A DNA stretch of 64,000 nt from JAAXHH01 sp965248395. GTDB lineage: Bacteria > JAAXHH01. The stretch lies in contig OZ252103.1 of the NCBI GenBank assembly GCA_965248395.1, positions 1 through 64,000 on the forward strand, written 5' to 3'. Shown piece by piece: positions 53,397-62,373 of this stretch (positions are counted from its first letter, which is position 1; every line of letters starts with the position of its first letter). The position numbers and the translations under genes are program-made. The notes beneath the pieces are model-generated. The model was given only the letters and a program-made list of their open reading frames with translations, did not search any database and was not told where the DNA came from.

Positions 53397-55046
53397 ATGC
53401 AAGTACAACGGAGATCGTACCGCCAGTTCTACCTGAATGGCTTCGCCGCCCTGTTGTTGTCTACTTCCTGCGGCGACGGCCCGTCTGATCTACCCGGTCA
53501 TCCATTCGTTCATACCATCCCCGAGGAGGAAACCGCAGCCAGGCCGCTCCCCGCAGACGCGGCGCCCCCCGAGCAACAGGTGTACCGTTACTTCTCCAAC
53601 GAACCCTCCAGCCTGGACGTCAGCGTCGCCCTGTACGAATCCCTGGGCAGCGCTTTCCTCTTCGAACGACTTTGCATGGTCGACGAGAACGAAGAACTCA
53701 TCCCGGGCGCGGCGGACCGGTGGGAACGTTCGCCCGATGGGAAAACATGGACGTTTCACCTCCATCCCGGCGCACGCTGGAGCGACGGCACACCCGTCAC
53801 CGCCCACGACTTCGAATATACATACAAGCGTCTGCTCCACCCGGACAGCGGCAACGTATACGCTTTCTTCTACTATGATATCAAGGGCGCCAGGGCGTAC
53901 AACCAGCGGCAGATCGACGACCCGGATATACTCGGCGTACGGGCGATCGACGACCTGACCTTTGAAATCGAGACCGAAGAACCCCGTGCCTACATGCCCT
54001 ACGTAACGTCGTACACGGCTTCCTCGCCGGTACCGCGCTGGCAGGTGGAGAAATACGGTAACCGCTGGACCGAAGCCGGACGGTGCGTGAGCAATTCCGC
54101 CTTCCGGCTGGACGAATGGGTCCAGGGCAAATACATGACTTTCCGGCTCAATCCTCACTACAAAGGCAACAATCCCGGTCACTTCAGGAAGATTGTTCGC
54201 CTCTTCTCGGGCATGGCGGGAACCGGCAGCGCTTCAGGCGGCATGGGACTGCTGCCCTTCGAGAACGACGAGGTGGACCTGGTCGGCGTGGGAAGCCCGG
54301 CTGATCTAGACCGCATCAGAAAAGACCCGGAACTGAGCAATCAACTCTGGAAGTTCAACGGCGTGTCCACGGTGTACCTGTTCTTCCGCACCCGGGAACC
54401 GCCCCTGGACGATGTCCGCGTACGGCGGGCCATTGCAAAAGCCATCGACAAGCAGACCATCGCCAACGCGTTGTTCAAGGGTGCGGTGCGCCCCGCCTAT
54501 TCCATGCGTCCCCCCAACTTTCCCGGGTATGCCGGTGACCGTCTGAGGCACCTCCAGCAGTTCGACCCGGAAGCCGCGCGTCGCCTGATGGCAGAAGCCG
54601 GATACCCCGGTGGCAGAGGGTTTCCTGCCCTCGAAATATGGCTTCGCGACGCACCGCCTTCGTCGCAGAGCGGGCAGGCCGTGCAGTTGATCCAGGAGCA
54701 GTTGCTCGACATCCTCGGTATCCAGATCCAGATCCGCAACATGCAGGCGAACGCGTACAACCGCCTGATGTACGAATGGGAAATACCGATCGGCATGGTC
54801 GGATACGGCGCCGACTTCTCTGACCCGCAGAGCCTGCTTGGCGTTCCCTGGCGCTCCCAGCCCCGGGGATTCACCCGGCACGACTGGGACAACGCGCGTT
54901 TCAATCACCTGATCGACCGGGCCCGCGGGGAAATCAATCGCGATAGGCGGATGCAATTCTACGAAGAGGCGGAACAGATTCTGACCTCCGAAGTGGGCGG
55001 AGCATTTCTCTGGCACGACCATAGGTTTCAACTCCGCAAGCCGTAG
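53397..55046 (+). CDS. oligopeptide ABC transporter substrate-binding protein (SBP_bac_5), ending at a premature stop
   Basis: A 549-residue OppA-like lipoprotein: signal with LLLSTSC as probable lipid site, then VYRYFSNEPSSLDVSVALYE, LIPGAADRWERSPDGKTWTFHL and VRRAIAKAIDKQTIANALF, all typical of peptide-binding proteins. Translation stops at TAG 55044-55046 after FQLRKP. The same frame continues LKGLKQDRAGHYPFWENNTV and on to TGA 55146-55148, the normal OppA ending (KPY-x-KGL). The full product would be 583 residues; 34 are lost. Partial function is conceivable. No permease or ATPase genes are adjacent. GAGGG lies before the ATG. Confidence 0.82.
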   Translation: MQVQRRSYRQFYLNGFAALLLSTSCGDGPSDLPGHPFVHTIPEEETAARPLPADAAPPEQQVYRYFSNEPSSLDVSVALYESLGSAFLFERLCMVDENEELIPGAADRWERSPDGKTWTFHLHPGARWSDGTPVTAHDFEYTYKRLLHPDSGNVYAFFYYDIKGARAYNQRQIDDPDILGVRAIDDLTFEIETEEPRAYMPYVTSYTASSPVPRWQVEKYGNRWTEAGRCVSNSAFRLDEWVQGKYMTFRLNPHYKGNNPGHFRKIVRLFSGMAGTGSASGGMGLLPFENDEVDLVGVGSPADLDRIRKDPELSNQLWKFNGVSTVYLFFRTREPPLDDVRVRRAIAKAIDKQTIANALFKGAVRPAYSMRPPNFPGYAGDRLRHLQQFDPEAARRLMAEAGYPGGRGFPALEIWLRDAPPSSQSGQAVQLIQEQLLDILGIQIQIRNMQANAYNRLMYEWEIPIGMVGYGADFSDPQSLLGVPWRSQPRGFTRHDWDNARFNHLIDRARGEINRDRRMQFYEEAEQILTSEVGGAFLWHDHRFQLRKP

Positions 55047-55161
55047 CTCAAGGGACTGAAGCAAGACCGTGCGGGGCACTATCCCTTCTGGGAAAACAAT
55101 ACCGTGTACACCGAGATGTACATCGGCAAAGAGAGATTGGACGGATGAAAGGACCTTCGTC

Positions 55162-55986
55162 ATGGACGACCCACATCATATAGACGGGGCCATAGCGGTC
55201 GTGACCGGCGCGGCGCAGGGGCTTGGACTGGGTATCGCGGAACGGCTGGCGCGCAACGGAGCGACCGTGGTGATGGCGGACCTCCAGCACGAGAAGGTGG
55301 GGGAAGAAGCCGGGAATCTTCAACAGAAGGGCTTGGAGGTGTTTCCCGGGTTCCTGGACGTATCGGACAGTGCCTCAGTTAACGCGTTCTTCGATTCGGT
55401 CACCGATGACCACGGCCGACTCGACATCCTGGTCAACAACGCCGGTGTAGGCCAGAAGGTAACGCCAGTCGTCGAACTGGACGATGCAGAATGGGACAGG
55501 GTCATCCGGGTCACGCTGACCGGGACATTCTACTGCTGCCGGGCTGCGGGCGGGATCATGGAACGGAAGGAATCAGGTTGTATCGTGAATATCTCATCCA
55601 TCAACGGGCAGAATCCCGCGGCCCTGGTCGCGGCATACAACGTGGCCAAGGAAGGCGTTATCAGTCTCACGCGGACCCTGGCGCTTGAGCTGGCAGCGTA
55701 CGGGATCCGGGTGAACGCCGTTTGTCCTGGCCCGGTCTACACCGAGTTCAACCGGTCGAACATGGCCCAGCGCAGCAAGACGCTGGGGTTGACCGAAGAC
55801 GAGATGATCGAACGCATCCGCGGCGCCATTCCCCTGGGCCGGTGGGGCGAACCGGAGGACATAGCCAACAGCGTGGCGTTCCTCTGCAGCCCCGCGGCGG
55901 GCTGGATCACCGGAGAAGTCCTGCGGGTGAGCGGCGGCATGGAAGGGGTTGCGGCCGCGCCGCCCAGGCGGGATTCCGATGATTGA
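55162..55986 (+). CDS. short-chain dehydrogenase/reductase (SDR) family oxidoreductase
   Basis: About 274 residues, classical SDR. NAD(P) motif TGAAQGLGLGIAERL, the NNAG block (LVNNAGVGQ), catalytic Ser (NISSINGQ) and Y-x3-K (YNVAKEG) are present, followed by NAVCPGPVYTEF. The Asp after strand 2 (VVMADLQ) suggests NAD(H). Start ATG 55162 has AAAGGA upstream; the frame is open back into the preceding gene. It converges on the sugar ABC importer genes, so a polyol or sugar substrate is plausible but unproven. Confidence 0.85.
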   Translation: MDDPHHIDGAIAVVTGAAQGLGLGIAERLARNGATVVMADLQHEKVGEEAGNLQQKGLEVFPGFLDVSDSASVNAFFDSVTDDHGRLDILVNNAGVGQKVTPVVELDDAEWDRVIRVTLTGTFYCCRAAGGIMERKESGCIVNISSINGQNPAALVAAYNVAKEGVISLTRTLALELAAYGIRVNAVCPGPVYTEFNRSNMAQRSKTLGLTEDEMIERIRGAIPLGRWGEPEDIANSVAFLCSPAAGWITGEVLRVSGGMEGVAAAPPRRDSDD

Positions 55987-56011
55987 ACTGTCCCGTCAAA
56001 ACCACCCCCGC

Positions 56012-57511
56012 CTACATCCCCGCCATCATACGCATCACCGTCCCCTGGTCCGCTTCCTCGCGGGACAGTTCTCCCGCGATTTCTCCAGAGCGGAGCACCA
56101 TGATCCGTGTCGACAGGTTGAGCACCTCCGGCAGCTCGCTTGAGACAAGCACGATGGCCGTGCCTTCATGGGCCAACTGGTCGATCAGGGCATGCATTTC
56201 CGACTTGGCGCCCACGTCCACGCCCCGGGTGGGTTCGTCGATCAGGAGGACCGGGCACCGCGCGGCCAGCCACTTGGCCAGGACGACCTTCTGCTGATTG
56301 CCGCCTGAAAGGACCGCCGTGTCATATCGGACATTGTCCGGCCTTACCGATAGCCTTTTCACGTATTCCCGCGCCAGTTCTTCTTCCCTTTTCCCGCGGA
56401 TCCACCCAAAGCCGGACCGGCGCGCCAGGGTGGGAAGCCCTATATTCTGTTCCACCCGAAGGGATAGGACGAGCCCGAATCGCTTTCGGTCCTCGGGCAC
56501 GAGCCCGAGGCCCGTTCGCATCGCGTCGATCGGGTGCCTGATTCTCTCCGGCCGCCCGGCTACACGGATCCGCCCCGTGGCCATGGGATCCAACCCGAAC
56601 ACGGCCTGCAGCACTTCGGTCCTGCCGGCGCCGACCAGGCCGGCCAGGGCAAGCACTTCCCCGGACCGCACGGAAAAAGACACGTTCTCGAACTTCCCCG
56701 GGCTGGAAAGTCCATCCACGGCCAGCATCTCTTCTCCGGGTTCGGCTTCCACGTGGGATGGGAAGTAAGCCTCGAAGGTACGCCCGATCATGAGGTTGAT
56801 CAATGCGGACCGGTCGAGTTCGGCCACCGGTCGGGTAGCCACGTGCCGACCGTCGCGGAGCACCGTCACGACGTCACACAGGCGGAAGATCTCGTCCAGG
56901 TCGTGGGAGATGTAAATCGACGTTACGCCCTTGGCATTGAGATGCCTGATGTTCTCCCGCAACCGTTCCGCTTCCACGTGGGACAGGCTGCTGGTCGGTT
57001 CGTCGAAGACGATTACGCGGGCGCCGCTGCCGAGGGCCGACGCGATCTGTACGAGTTGCTGCTGGGCGACGGGCAGTTCACCGATGGGCGTTCCAACGTC
57101 CATTTCGACTTCGACCGCCTCTAACATTCTCCGGGCTCGGTCTTCCATCTCACGGTCGGAAACGAACCCTGCCCGACCGGGCAGGGCGCCCAGGCAGAGG
57201 TTCTCGGCGACGGACAGGTTCTCGCAGAAAACGAGTTCCTGGTGAACCATGCCGATTCCCATGTCCAGGGCGTCCCGTGGTTCATTCAATAGCACAGGTC
57301 GACCGTCGATACGAATCTCGCCGGCGTCCAGATCGTAGATTCCGGTCAGGATTCGTCCCAGCGTACTCTTGCCGGCGCCGTTTTCGCCGACCACCGCGTG
57401 GCAGGTACCCGCTTCTATACCGAAGGTAACGTCGTCCAGGGCGGTCACACCGGGAAACCGCTTGGAGATCCCGTCGAACTCTATGTATGGATGTGGATGG
57501 CTACTGTCCAT
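56012..57511 (-). CDS. ribose-type sugar ABC transporter ATP-binding protein (RbsA/MglA family)
   Basis: A 499-residue double ATPase. The first domain has Walker A GENGAGKST (42-50), signature-region LPVAQQQLVQIASAL and Walker B VIFDEPTSSLS. The second has the degenerate Walker A GLVGAGRTEVLQ usual in this family, signature LSGGNQQKVVLAKWL and Walker B VLLIDEPTRGVDVGAKSEMH. This pattern identifies the carbohydrate uptake 2 (CUT2) class that powers import of monosaccharides. Last gene of the permease-binding protein-ATPase operon. Confidence 0.92.
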   Translation of the reverse strand: MDSSHPHPYIEFDGISKRFPGVTALDDVTFGIEAGTCHAVVGENGAGKSTLGRILTGIYDLDAGEIRIDGRPVLLNEPRDALDMGIGMVHQELVFCENLSVAENLCLGALPGRAGFVSDREMEDRARRMLEAVEVEMDVGTPIGELPVAQQQLVQIASALGSGARVIVFDEPTSSLSHVEAERLRENIRHLNAKGVTSIYISHDLDEIFRLCDVVTVLRDGRHVATRPVAELDRSALINLMIGRTFEAYFPSHVEAEPGEEMLAVDGLSSPGKFENVSFSVRSGEVLALAGLVGAGRTEVLQAVFGLDPMATGRIRVAGRPERIRHPIDAMRTGLGLVPEDRKRFGLVLSLRVEQNIGLPTLARRSGFGWIRGKREEELAREYVKRLSVRPDNVRYDTAVLSGGNQQKVVLAKWLAARCPVLLIDEPTRGVDVGAKSEMHALIDQLAHEGTAIVLVSSELPEVLNLSTRIMVLRSGEIAGELSREEADQGTVMRMMAGM

Positions 57512-57568
57512 GGTGTTGCCAGGGGATCAGTCACACGAAGGTGCCCGGCCCGGAGCGGCCGAATCGGA

Positions 57569-58606
57569 TCAGTCTCCCGAAGTCGTCGGTTCCTCCATCT
57601 GCAGGTACCGCTCGGGCACGTCCGTAAATCCCCATCCCTGGAGCATCTTCGCCCATTCTCCGAGGTTCTCCTGCGAAACATGGACCAGTTCGAGGGAATT
57701 GATTACGGGTACGTCCCGCTTCAGGTGGATCTTTTCGACGATCAGACGGACGGATTCGAAACCCCACAGGTAAGTGGGCTGTCCCCAGAGCACGGGAACG
57801 ATGCCCTGCTCGATGTAGGTCAGTTGGGGCGGCAGCGCGTCCACGGAGATGATCTTCATTCGTTCGGGATCCAGGTCGGTCAGCAGGGACTGGGTGAACA
57901 GCGCCCACCCGCCGACCATGGCCCACCCTTCGATATCGGGGTAGGCATTGTTTACGCGCACCACTTCGCCGGCGGCGTCCTGGGGGGTCTCGATGTTGTA
58001 GAAGGTCCCCACGATCGAGATCTCCGGGTATACCGCGGCCTTCTGCAGGACGCCTTCGACGCGCTTGCGGAGATTCGGGGCGTTCTGGTTGCCGGCGAGG
58101 ATGGCCACCCGCCCCCTGCCGTTCATCGCCAGGGCCAGCTCTTCCATGATCAGCCCGCCGGTCTTGATGTCGTCCACGCCGAAAAAGGCGAAACGCCGGG
58201 AATCGGGGGCATCGCTGTCGAAGGTCATGACCGGAACGCCCCGGTCCACCGCGTCATTGATGGCGCCCGTGACCTTGGCGGCGTCTGAACAGGAGATCAG
58301 GACCACGTCGGCCCCCTCGTTCACGGCCTGCGCGATACGCTGCGCCTGGACCTGGCCGTCCTCCGTCGGCGGCGTGCGCCAGTCGATCACGATGTCGATA
58401 CCGTGCTCTTCCGATAGCGCACGGGCCGCGGCCTCCGCGCCGGTACGGGAGGAAAGAAACACCGGATTGGTCGTACTTTTGGCGATCATGGAGATCACGA
58501 GCCTGTTATCGTCGGGAGGCGCGGTCCCGCCGCAACCCGTTCCGAGGACGAAACAACCCATGGTCAACAAGAGCAGCGTCTGTAGACGTCTCTTGAAGTG
58601 CATCAT
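57569..58606 (-). CDS. sugar ABC transporter substrate-binding protein (RbsB-like lipoprotein)
   Basis: About 345 residues of the periplasmic-binding-protein type I (Peripla_BP_4) family. A lipoprotein signal ends LGTGCGG. The mature part begins LVISMIAKSTTNPVFLSSRTGAE and contains VPVMTFDSDAPDSRRFAFFGVDD, typical of ribose/galactose binding proteins. The ATG at 58606 is preferred over the GTG three codons upstream because AAGGAG then has an 8-nt spacer. It should select a monosaccharide for the adjacent permease and ATPase; which sugar is unknown. Confidence 0.88.
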   Translation of the reverse strand: MMHFKRRLQTLLLLTMGCFVLGTGCGGTAPPDDNRLVISMIAKSTTNPVFLSSRTGAEAAARALSEEHGIDIVIDWRTPPTEDGQVQAQRIAQAVNEGADVVLISCSDAAKVTGAINDAVDRGVPVMTFDSDAPDSRRFAFFGVDDIKTGGLIMEELALAMNGRGRVAILAGNQNAPNLRKRVEGVLQKAAVYPEISIVGTFYNIETPQDAAGEVVRVNNAYPDIEGWAMVGGWALFTQSLLTDLDPERMKIISVDALPPQLTYIEQGIVPVLWGQPTYLWGFESVRLIVEKIHLKRDVPVINSLELVHVSQENLGEWAKMLQGWGFTDVPERYLQMEEPTTSGD

Positions 58607-58647
58607 CGATTTCACTCCTTTCTGAACAAGGCTAACTCATCGCGGGG

Positions 58648-59667
58648 CTAACTCGCCGCCGCCAACTTGCGCGCCGTGAGACGACGGTTCACCTGGTCGA
58701 GGACGACCGCGACGATGATCGCGCAACCGATCACGACCCACTCGTAGTTCTGGTCCAGGTGCAGTGTACGGATGGACTGGCGGATCAGGACGATCAGCAG
58801 GGCACCGAGCATGGCGTTGACCGCGCTTCCCCGGCCGCCCCGAAGGCTCGCACCCCCGACAACCGCGGAGGCGATGACGTAAAGTTCGTATCCCGTGGCG
58901 TCGGCACAGGAGGCTGAACCGTAATAGCTGCTGCCCACCAGAGCTGCAATGCCCGCGGTAAGCCCTGAAATCACGTATACTCCGACCAGTATCCGGTCGA
59001 TCCGAAGACCGGCGTAACGGCCGGCCTCCACGTTCCCGCCCACGGCAAATATATGACGCCCCATGACCGTCCGGGACAGGTAAACGGCGCCGGCGGCCGT
59101 GATGAGGAACATGATGATCATGGGCATGGGATAGAGGGCGTCGGAACCGAAGGACAGCTTGATCGCGTCGGTCAGGGACTGCGGCACGAGTATACTTTCC
59201 GCCTCGCTGGTCACGAAGGCGATGCCGCGGAAAACCCACATCGTACCCAGCGTGACGATAAAGGGATGCACGCGGAGACCGACCACCATGACGCCGTTCA
59301 GCAACCCGCACACCACACCGAGACTCACGCACGTAAGCACCGCGAGGGCGACCACCGCGGCGGGACTTTCCAGCGACGTTGACCGCAACACCATGGCGGT
59401 CACTACCCCGGACAGGGCGTATATCGAACCGACCGAGAGATCGATCCCGCCGGATATGATCACCATCGTCGCCCCAACCGCCATGATCACGAAGAAACTG
59501 GCGTCGGTGGCCGTCTGCATCAGGGTACGGGAATTCAGGAAGTTGTTGACGAGGTCGCCCGACGAACGATCCACGTGATACCCCGCAAAAACGGAGAGTA
59601 CCACGCCGAGCAGCAGAATGACTAGGATCAGTCCCGTTTGCTGGGAGGCGAGCAGGTAACGAAGCAT
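58648..59667 (-). CDS. sugar ABC transporter permease (RbsC-like)
   Basis: A 339-residue permease of the branched-chain/ribose (BPD_transp_2) type with eight to ten hydrophobic helices. Conserved stretches include GATMVIISGGIDLSVGSIYALSG, FIVTLGTMWVFRGIAF and GRHIFAVGGNVEAGRYAGLRI, the EAA-like coupling loop. First gene of the importer operon, transcribed leftward from the promoter at 59728-59755. No strong ribosome site precedes the ATG. Confidence 0.9.
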   Translation of the reverse strand: MLRYLLASQQTGLILVILLLGVVLSVFAGYHVDRSSGDLVNNFLNSRTLMQTATDASFFVIMAVGATMVIISGGIDLSVGSIYALSGVVTAMVLRSTSLESPAAVVALAVLTCVSLGVVCGLLNGVMVVGLRVHPFIVTLGTMWVFRGIAFVTSEAESILVPQSLTDAIKLSFGSDALYPMPMIIMFLITAAGAVYLSRTVMGRHIFAVGGNVEAGRYAGLRIDRILVGVYVISGLTAGIAALVGSSYYGSASCADATGYELYVIASAVVGGASLRGGRGSAVNAMLGALLIVLIRQSIRTLHLDQNYEWVVIGCAIIVAVVLDQVNRRLTARKLAAAS

Positions 59668-59727
59668 GGGCCAGGATGGTGTTCCAGGGCGTTCGCGTGA
59701 TTTCGGTGGTCTGCCGGATGTTCTGGA

Positions 59728-59755
59728 ATTGTACCTGAGTGTTGGATTAAATCAA
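59728..59755 (-). promoter_or_regulatory. promoter of the sugar ABC importer operon
   Basis: On the minus strand TTGATT (59750-59755) and TACAAT (59728-59733) are 16 bp apart, each a 5 of 6 or 4 of 6 match to consensus. RNA would start near 59721, about 54 nt before the permease ATG. Confidence 0.5.
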
Positions 59756-59844
59756 GGAAAACGTGATGACTTAAGGGATCGGACGTACGTGGGCCTGAAG
59801 GTAACCGGGCGGCCATTCGAACCATTCGCGCGAACCGTAACCAA

Positions 59845-59880
59845 TTAAAAACCCCGACATGTATCTGCAACATGCCGGGG
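59845..59880 (-). terminator. intrinsic terminator of the coiled-coil protein gene
   Basis: Read on the minus strand, CCCCGGCATGT and ACATGTCGGGG pair over 11 positions (one mismatch, 59852-59880) around a 7-nt loop, followed at once by TTTTTAA. It lies 40 bp past the stop of the minus-strand gene at 59922. This is the only classical hairpin plus T-run I found in the window. Confidence 0.85.
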
Positions 59881-59921
59881 CCATGGGAATCCAGGTAAAT
59901 CCATTTGCGGTTGAATCCGCG

Positions 59922-60260
59922 TCAGGAGGTCTTCTTCTCCGCGCGTTCCGCATCCTCGCGGCGCAGTTCTTCTTCCCGGTCTTCTATCTTCCCTTGCAAC
60001 TCCTTGATGCGGTCCAGAATGCCATTCACCTCCGTATCTCCCGACACATCGGTGATACCGTCCTCGACCACCAACTGGTGCACGCGGCCGCCCAGTTCGG
60101 TTAACTGGCTGCGTATATCGCTCCGGGCAGACTGGATCTCCAGCTTGATCCGCCCTTTTCGCGTAAGATCTTCCGCGATGTCCAGCGCGCCGGACAGGCT
60201 TTTGCGCACGGTCTCGAATGGACCGTCCAATTCCGCCTTTACCTTTTGCCAGAGGTTCAT
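59922..60260 (-). CDS. small coiled-coil protein of unknown function
   Basis: A 112-residue, highly charged, mostly helical protein. It starts MNLWQKVKAELDGPFETVRK and ends with a coiled coil (ILDRIKELQGKIEDREEELR, about 78-100) and a basic tail. No membrane helix or signal is present. ATG 60260 has AAAAGGAG 7 nt upstream, better than a start nine codons earlier. I do not recognise a family; the N-terminal helix followed by LTRKGRIKLEIQSARSDI looks like a scaffold or envelope-associated helical protein. Transcribed separately and closed by a terminator. Confidence 0.7.
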   Translation of the reverse strand: MNLWQKVKAELDGPFETVRKSLSGALDIAEDLTRKGRIKLEIQSARSDIRSQLTELGGRVHQLVVEDGITDVSGDTEVNGILDRIKELQGKIEDREEELRREDAERAEKKTS

Positions 60261-60389
60261 GGTGATACTCCTTTTCCCTGGTTCCAACGTGAATCTTCGG
60301 GCTGTGGTTCGCTGATCGACGGGTCTTCTACAGGTTTAGACGTACGGTACGCCTTCCAGGTTTCAGTATACCGTCCCGGTTTCCTCTCG

Positions 60390-61079
60390 TCATCGATAGA
60401 GGGCGTAGCCGATGATGTTGATCCCCATTCTAATTGCGGTCTCGCGTTTCGCCGGCGGATCGTTGTGGGTCTTTTCGTCGGCCCAGCCGTCGCTGACATT
60501 GCTTTCGTACGTATAATACACGACCAGGCGCCCGTCGTGGAAAAGTCCGAAACCCTGGGGCGGCTTGCCATCGTGCTCATGATGTTTGGGCGGACCTCCC
60601 GGAAAATCGTAGATGATATGGTAGATCGGGTGGGTGAACGGCAGTTCGACGAATTCCTTGTCCGGAAAGACCCTTTTCATTTCCCTGCGAAAGGCCTTGT
60701 CCATGCCGTAGTCGTCATCGGCATAGAGGAAACCGCCGTGCGTCAGGTACGTACGCAGATTCCGGATTTCCGATTCGGTCCACTTCACCTCGCCGTGGCC
60801 GGTCATGAAGAGGACGGGCGAAGAAAACAGCAGGTCATCGGCCAGGGTGACGACACGCTGATCTATGTTCGTCTCAATGCCCGCGCGCAACTGCAATTCT
60901 CGGGCGAGATTGGGAATCGCCTCGGGGTCGTTGTACCAGTCTCCTCCACCATCGTACTTCATCCGTGCCAGGGTCAACCTGCCATTTTCGCCGTTAACGG
61001 CCAGTCCGTCGCGGGCCGTCCACCCGGAGGCAAGAACGCAGAGTACGAGGACGGCCATGCACCGGCGAAACGAGGTCAT
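60390..61079 (-). CDS. DUF4159 domain protein, exported
   Basis: About 229 residues with an N-terminal signal peptide (CMAVLVLCVLASGWTA) and a DUF4159 domain: LTLARMKYDGGGDWYNDPEA, FMTGHGEVKWTESEIRNLRTYLTHGGFLYADD and ELPFTHPIYHIIYDFPGGPPK. The fold is related to glutamine-amidotransferase-like domains but no catalytic activity is established. Family members often sit beside MoxR/CoxE/BatA-type genes, absent here. ATG 61079 is chosen as the only start giving a signal peptide; the open frame further upstream overlaps the small membrane-protein gene. It follows that gene by 16 bp. Confidence 0.8.
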   Translation of the reverse strand: MTSFRRCMAVLVLCVLASGWTARDGLAVNGENGRLTLARMKYDGGGDWYNDPEAIPNLARELQLRAGIETNIDQRVVTLADDLLFSSPVLFMTGHGEVKWTESEIRNLRTYLTHGGFLYADDDYGMDKAFRREMKRVFPDKEFVELPFTHPIYHIIYDFPGGPPKHHEHDGKPPQGFGLFHDGRLVVYYTYESNVSDGWADEKTHNDPPAKRETAIRMGINIIGYALYR

Positions 61080-61095
61080 TGCGGGAAGCTCCGGA

Positions 61096-61263
61096 TCATC
61101 TGCGACCGCCGGCCGCGGCGGGTCTCGTTCTGCCGGTTGTGCGGCGCCCGGTGGTGCGTACGCGCTGACCTCCCCCGGCGAGGGCCATGAGATAAACCAG
61201 GCCGATCGCGACAAGACCAAGAATGACCGTTCCAATCACGCTGAAACCAATAGTCGCCAGCAT
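61096..61263 (-). CDS. 55-residue single-pass membrane protein with a basic tail
   Basis: Found by reading the minus strand; too short for normal ORF cut-offs. It begins MLATIGFSVIGTVILGLVAI, a clear membrane helix continuing GLVYLMALAG, and ends in a Arg/Thr/Gly-rich tail (RVRTTGRRTTGRTRP). AAGGAG lies 5 nt before the ATG. It sits between the D-Ala-D-Ala carboxypeptidase gene (71 bp upstream) and the DUF4159 gene (16 bp downstream) on the same strand, so it is probably part of that operon. No family recognised; the basic tail should face the cytoplasm. Confidence 0.6.
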   Translation of the reverse strand: MLATIGFSVIGTVILGLVAIGLVYLMALAGGGQRVRTTGRRTTGRTRPAAAGGRR

Positions 61264-61334
61264 ACTTTCTCCTTGCCTGCTGTTGAAGATGCGTCCCGCT
61301 GGACGCGCCTCGTTCGTTTACGTTGTAATCTGTG

Positions 61335-62339
61335 TTACCCGTCGACCCCGACGTTCCGGTCCGGGTTTCTCACGCTCCAGTCCAGCAAACGCCGCATGTC
61401 CGTGAATCGGGTTCTGCTGGTAGGACCACCGAGAATGACGGCGTATATGTCGTCACCGGAACTACCGAGCGCACGCAGGACCAGACAGTACCCGGACCTT
61501 CGGATGTAGCCGGTCTTGCTGCCGACGCACTCCCACTGGCTATCGGATACCGTATCTTGCGCCAGCCGGTTGGTGGTCCTGATGGTGTGCACGCGCCGGT
61601 TCGTTCCGAACTTGTACTCCTTCGCCAACAGGATTTCCGTCAGCAATTCGTCCTGGAGCGCGGTCCACAGAAGGGCTACGCAGTCCACCGCCGTGGAAAT
61701 GTTGCCCGAGTCCAGTCCGGTGGGTTCAGTGAAACGCGAGTTTACCAGGCCGAGGGAAGCCGCCGTTTCATTCATGCGGTCCACGAATTCTTCCATTGTA
61801 AGACCCGTCGCCAGTGCCAGTGCGCGCGCCGCGGCGTTGTCCGAAGCGACCAGGGTGGCGTAGAGCAGATCCTTGACCGAGACCCGTTCCCGGTACCTGA
61901 GTTTCGTCCAGTTCGCCCTGTAGACGTTCTTCCGCGTGATACTTACGCGCTTTTCCAGGTCCGGGTTCACCCCCATGTAGGTCACCGCCGTCATCAGTTT
62001 CGTAATACTCGCGACCGGGAATGGTGACGTGGCATTCTTCTGATAGATCACTTCGCCCTTCTGCATATCGAGCACAAGCGCTGCCCGGGCCCGTACACGA
62101 AAACCCTCGCTGCGCCAGGTCGACCTGGGAGGTGACGTGTCAACCTTGTCGGAAGCAGCTTGCCCGGGGGCATACGCGGGGGAATCTCCGTCCACAACAG
62201 GGATCGCAGGCCTATCCGGTACGTCCTCCGGCTTAAGTCCATCGACCGGTCCCGTGTCTGCGGATAGTGTAGCGGCCGAAAGCAGCAGTGCGCATGCCGC
62301 CCATGCCGCCCTAGACCAGATTGACGTAGTGATGCTCAT
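61335..62339 (-). CDS. D-alanyl-D-alanine carboxypeptidase (peptidase S11, DacA/PBP5-like)
   Basis: A 334-residue penicillin-binding protein of the S11 family. It has a signal peptide (AAWAACALLLSAATLSA) and the three catalytic motifs: S111-I-T-K114 (SxxK), S167-D-N169 (SxN) and K275-T-G (KTG, in CVGSKTGYIRRSG). It trims the terminal D-Ala of peptidoglycan stem peptides in the periplasm. A Pro/Asp-rich linker of about 50 residues separates the signal from the catalytic domain. The C-terminal beta domain and amphipathic anchor of PBP5 are missing. Lies 34 bp after the diadenylate cyclase fusion gene. Confidence 0.9.
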   Translation of the reverse strand: MSITTSIWSRAAWAACALLLSAATLSADTGPVDGLKPEDVPDRPAIPVVDGDSPAYAPGQAASDKVDTSPPRSTWRSEGFRVRARAALVLDMQKGEVIYQKNATSPFPVASITKLMTAVTYMGVNPDLEKRVSITRKNVYRANWTKLRYRERVSVKDLLYATLVASDNAAARALALATGLTMEEFVDRMNETAASLGLVNSRFTEPTGLDSGNISTAVDCVALLWTALQDELLTEILLAKEYKFGTNRRVHTIRTTNRLAQDTVSDSQWECVGSKTGYIRRSGYCLVLRALGSSGDDIYAVILGGPTSRTRFTDMRRLLDWSVRNPDRNVGVDG

Positions 62340-62373
62340 AGGTTGTGAAGATAGGACGGAATCTATCTCTAAG

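Noticed and set aside
51870..55046. Genome-wide recoding of TAA/TAG as tyrosine
   Set aside because: Many genes here end normally at TAA or TAG with the expected length, so a changed genetic code is not supported; only local mutation or rare suppression remains.
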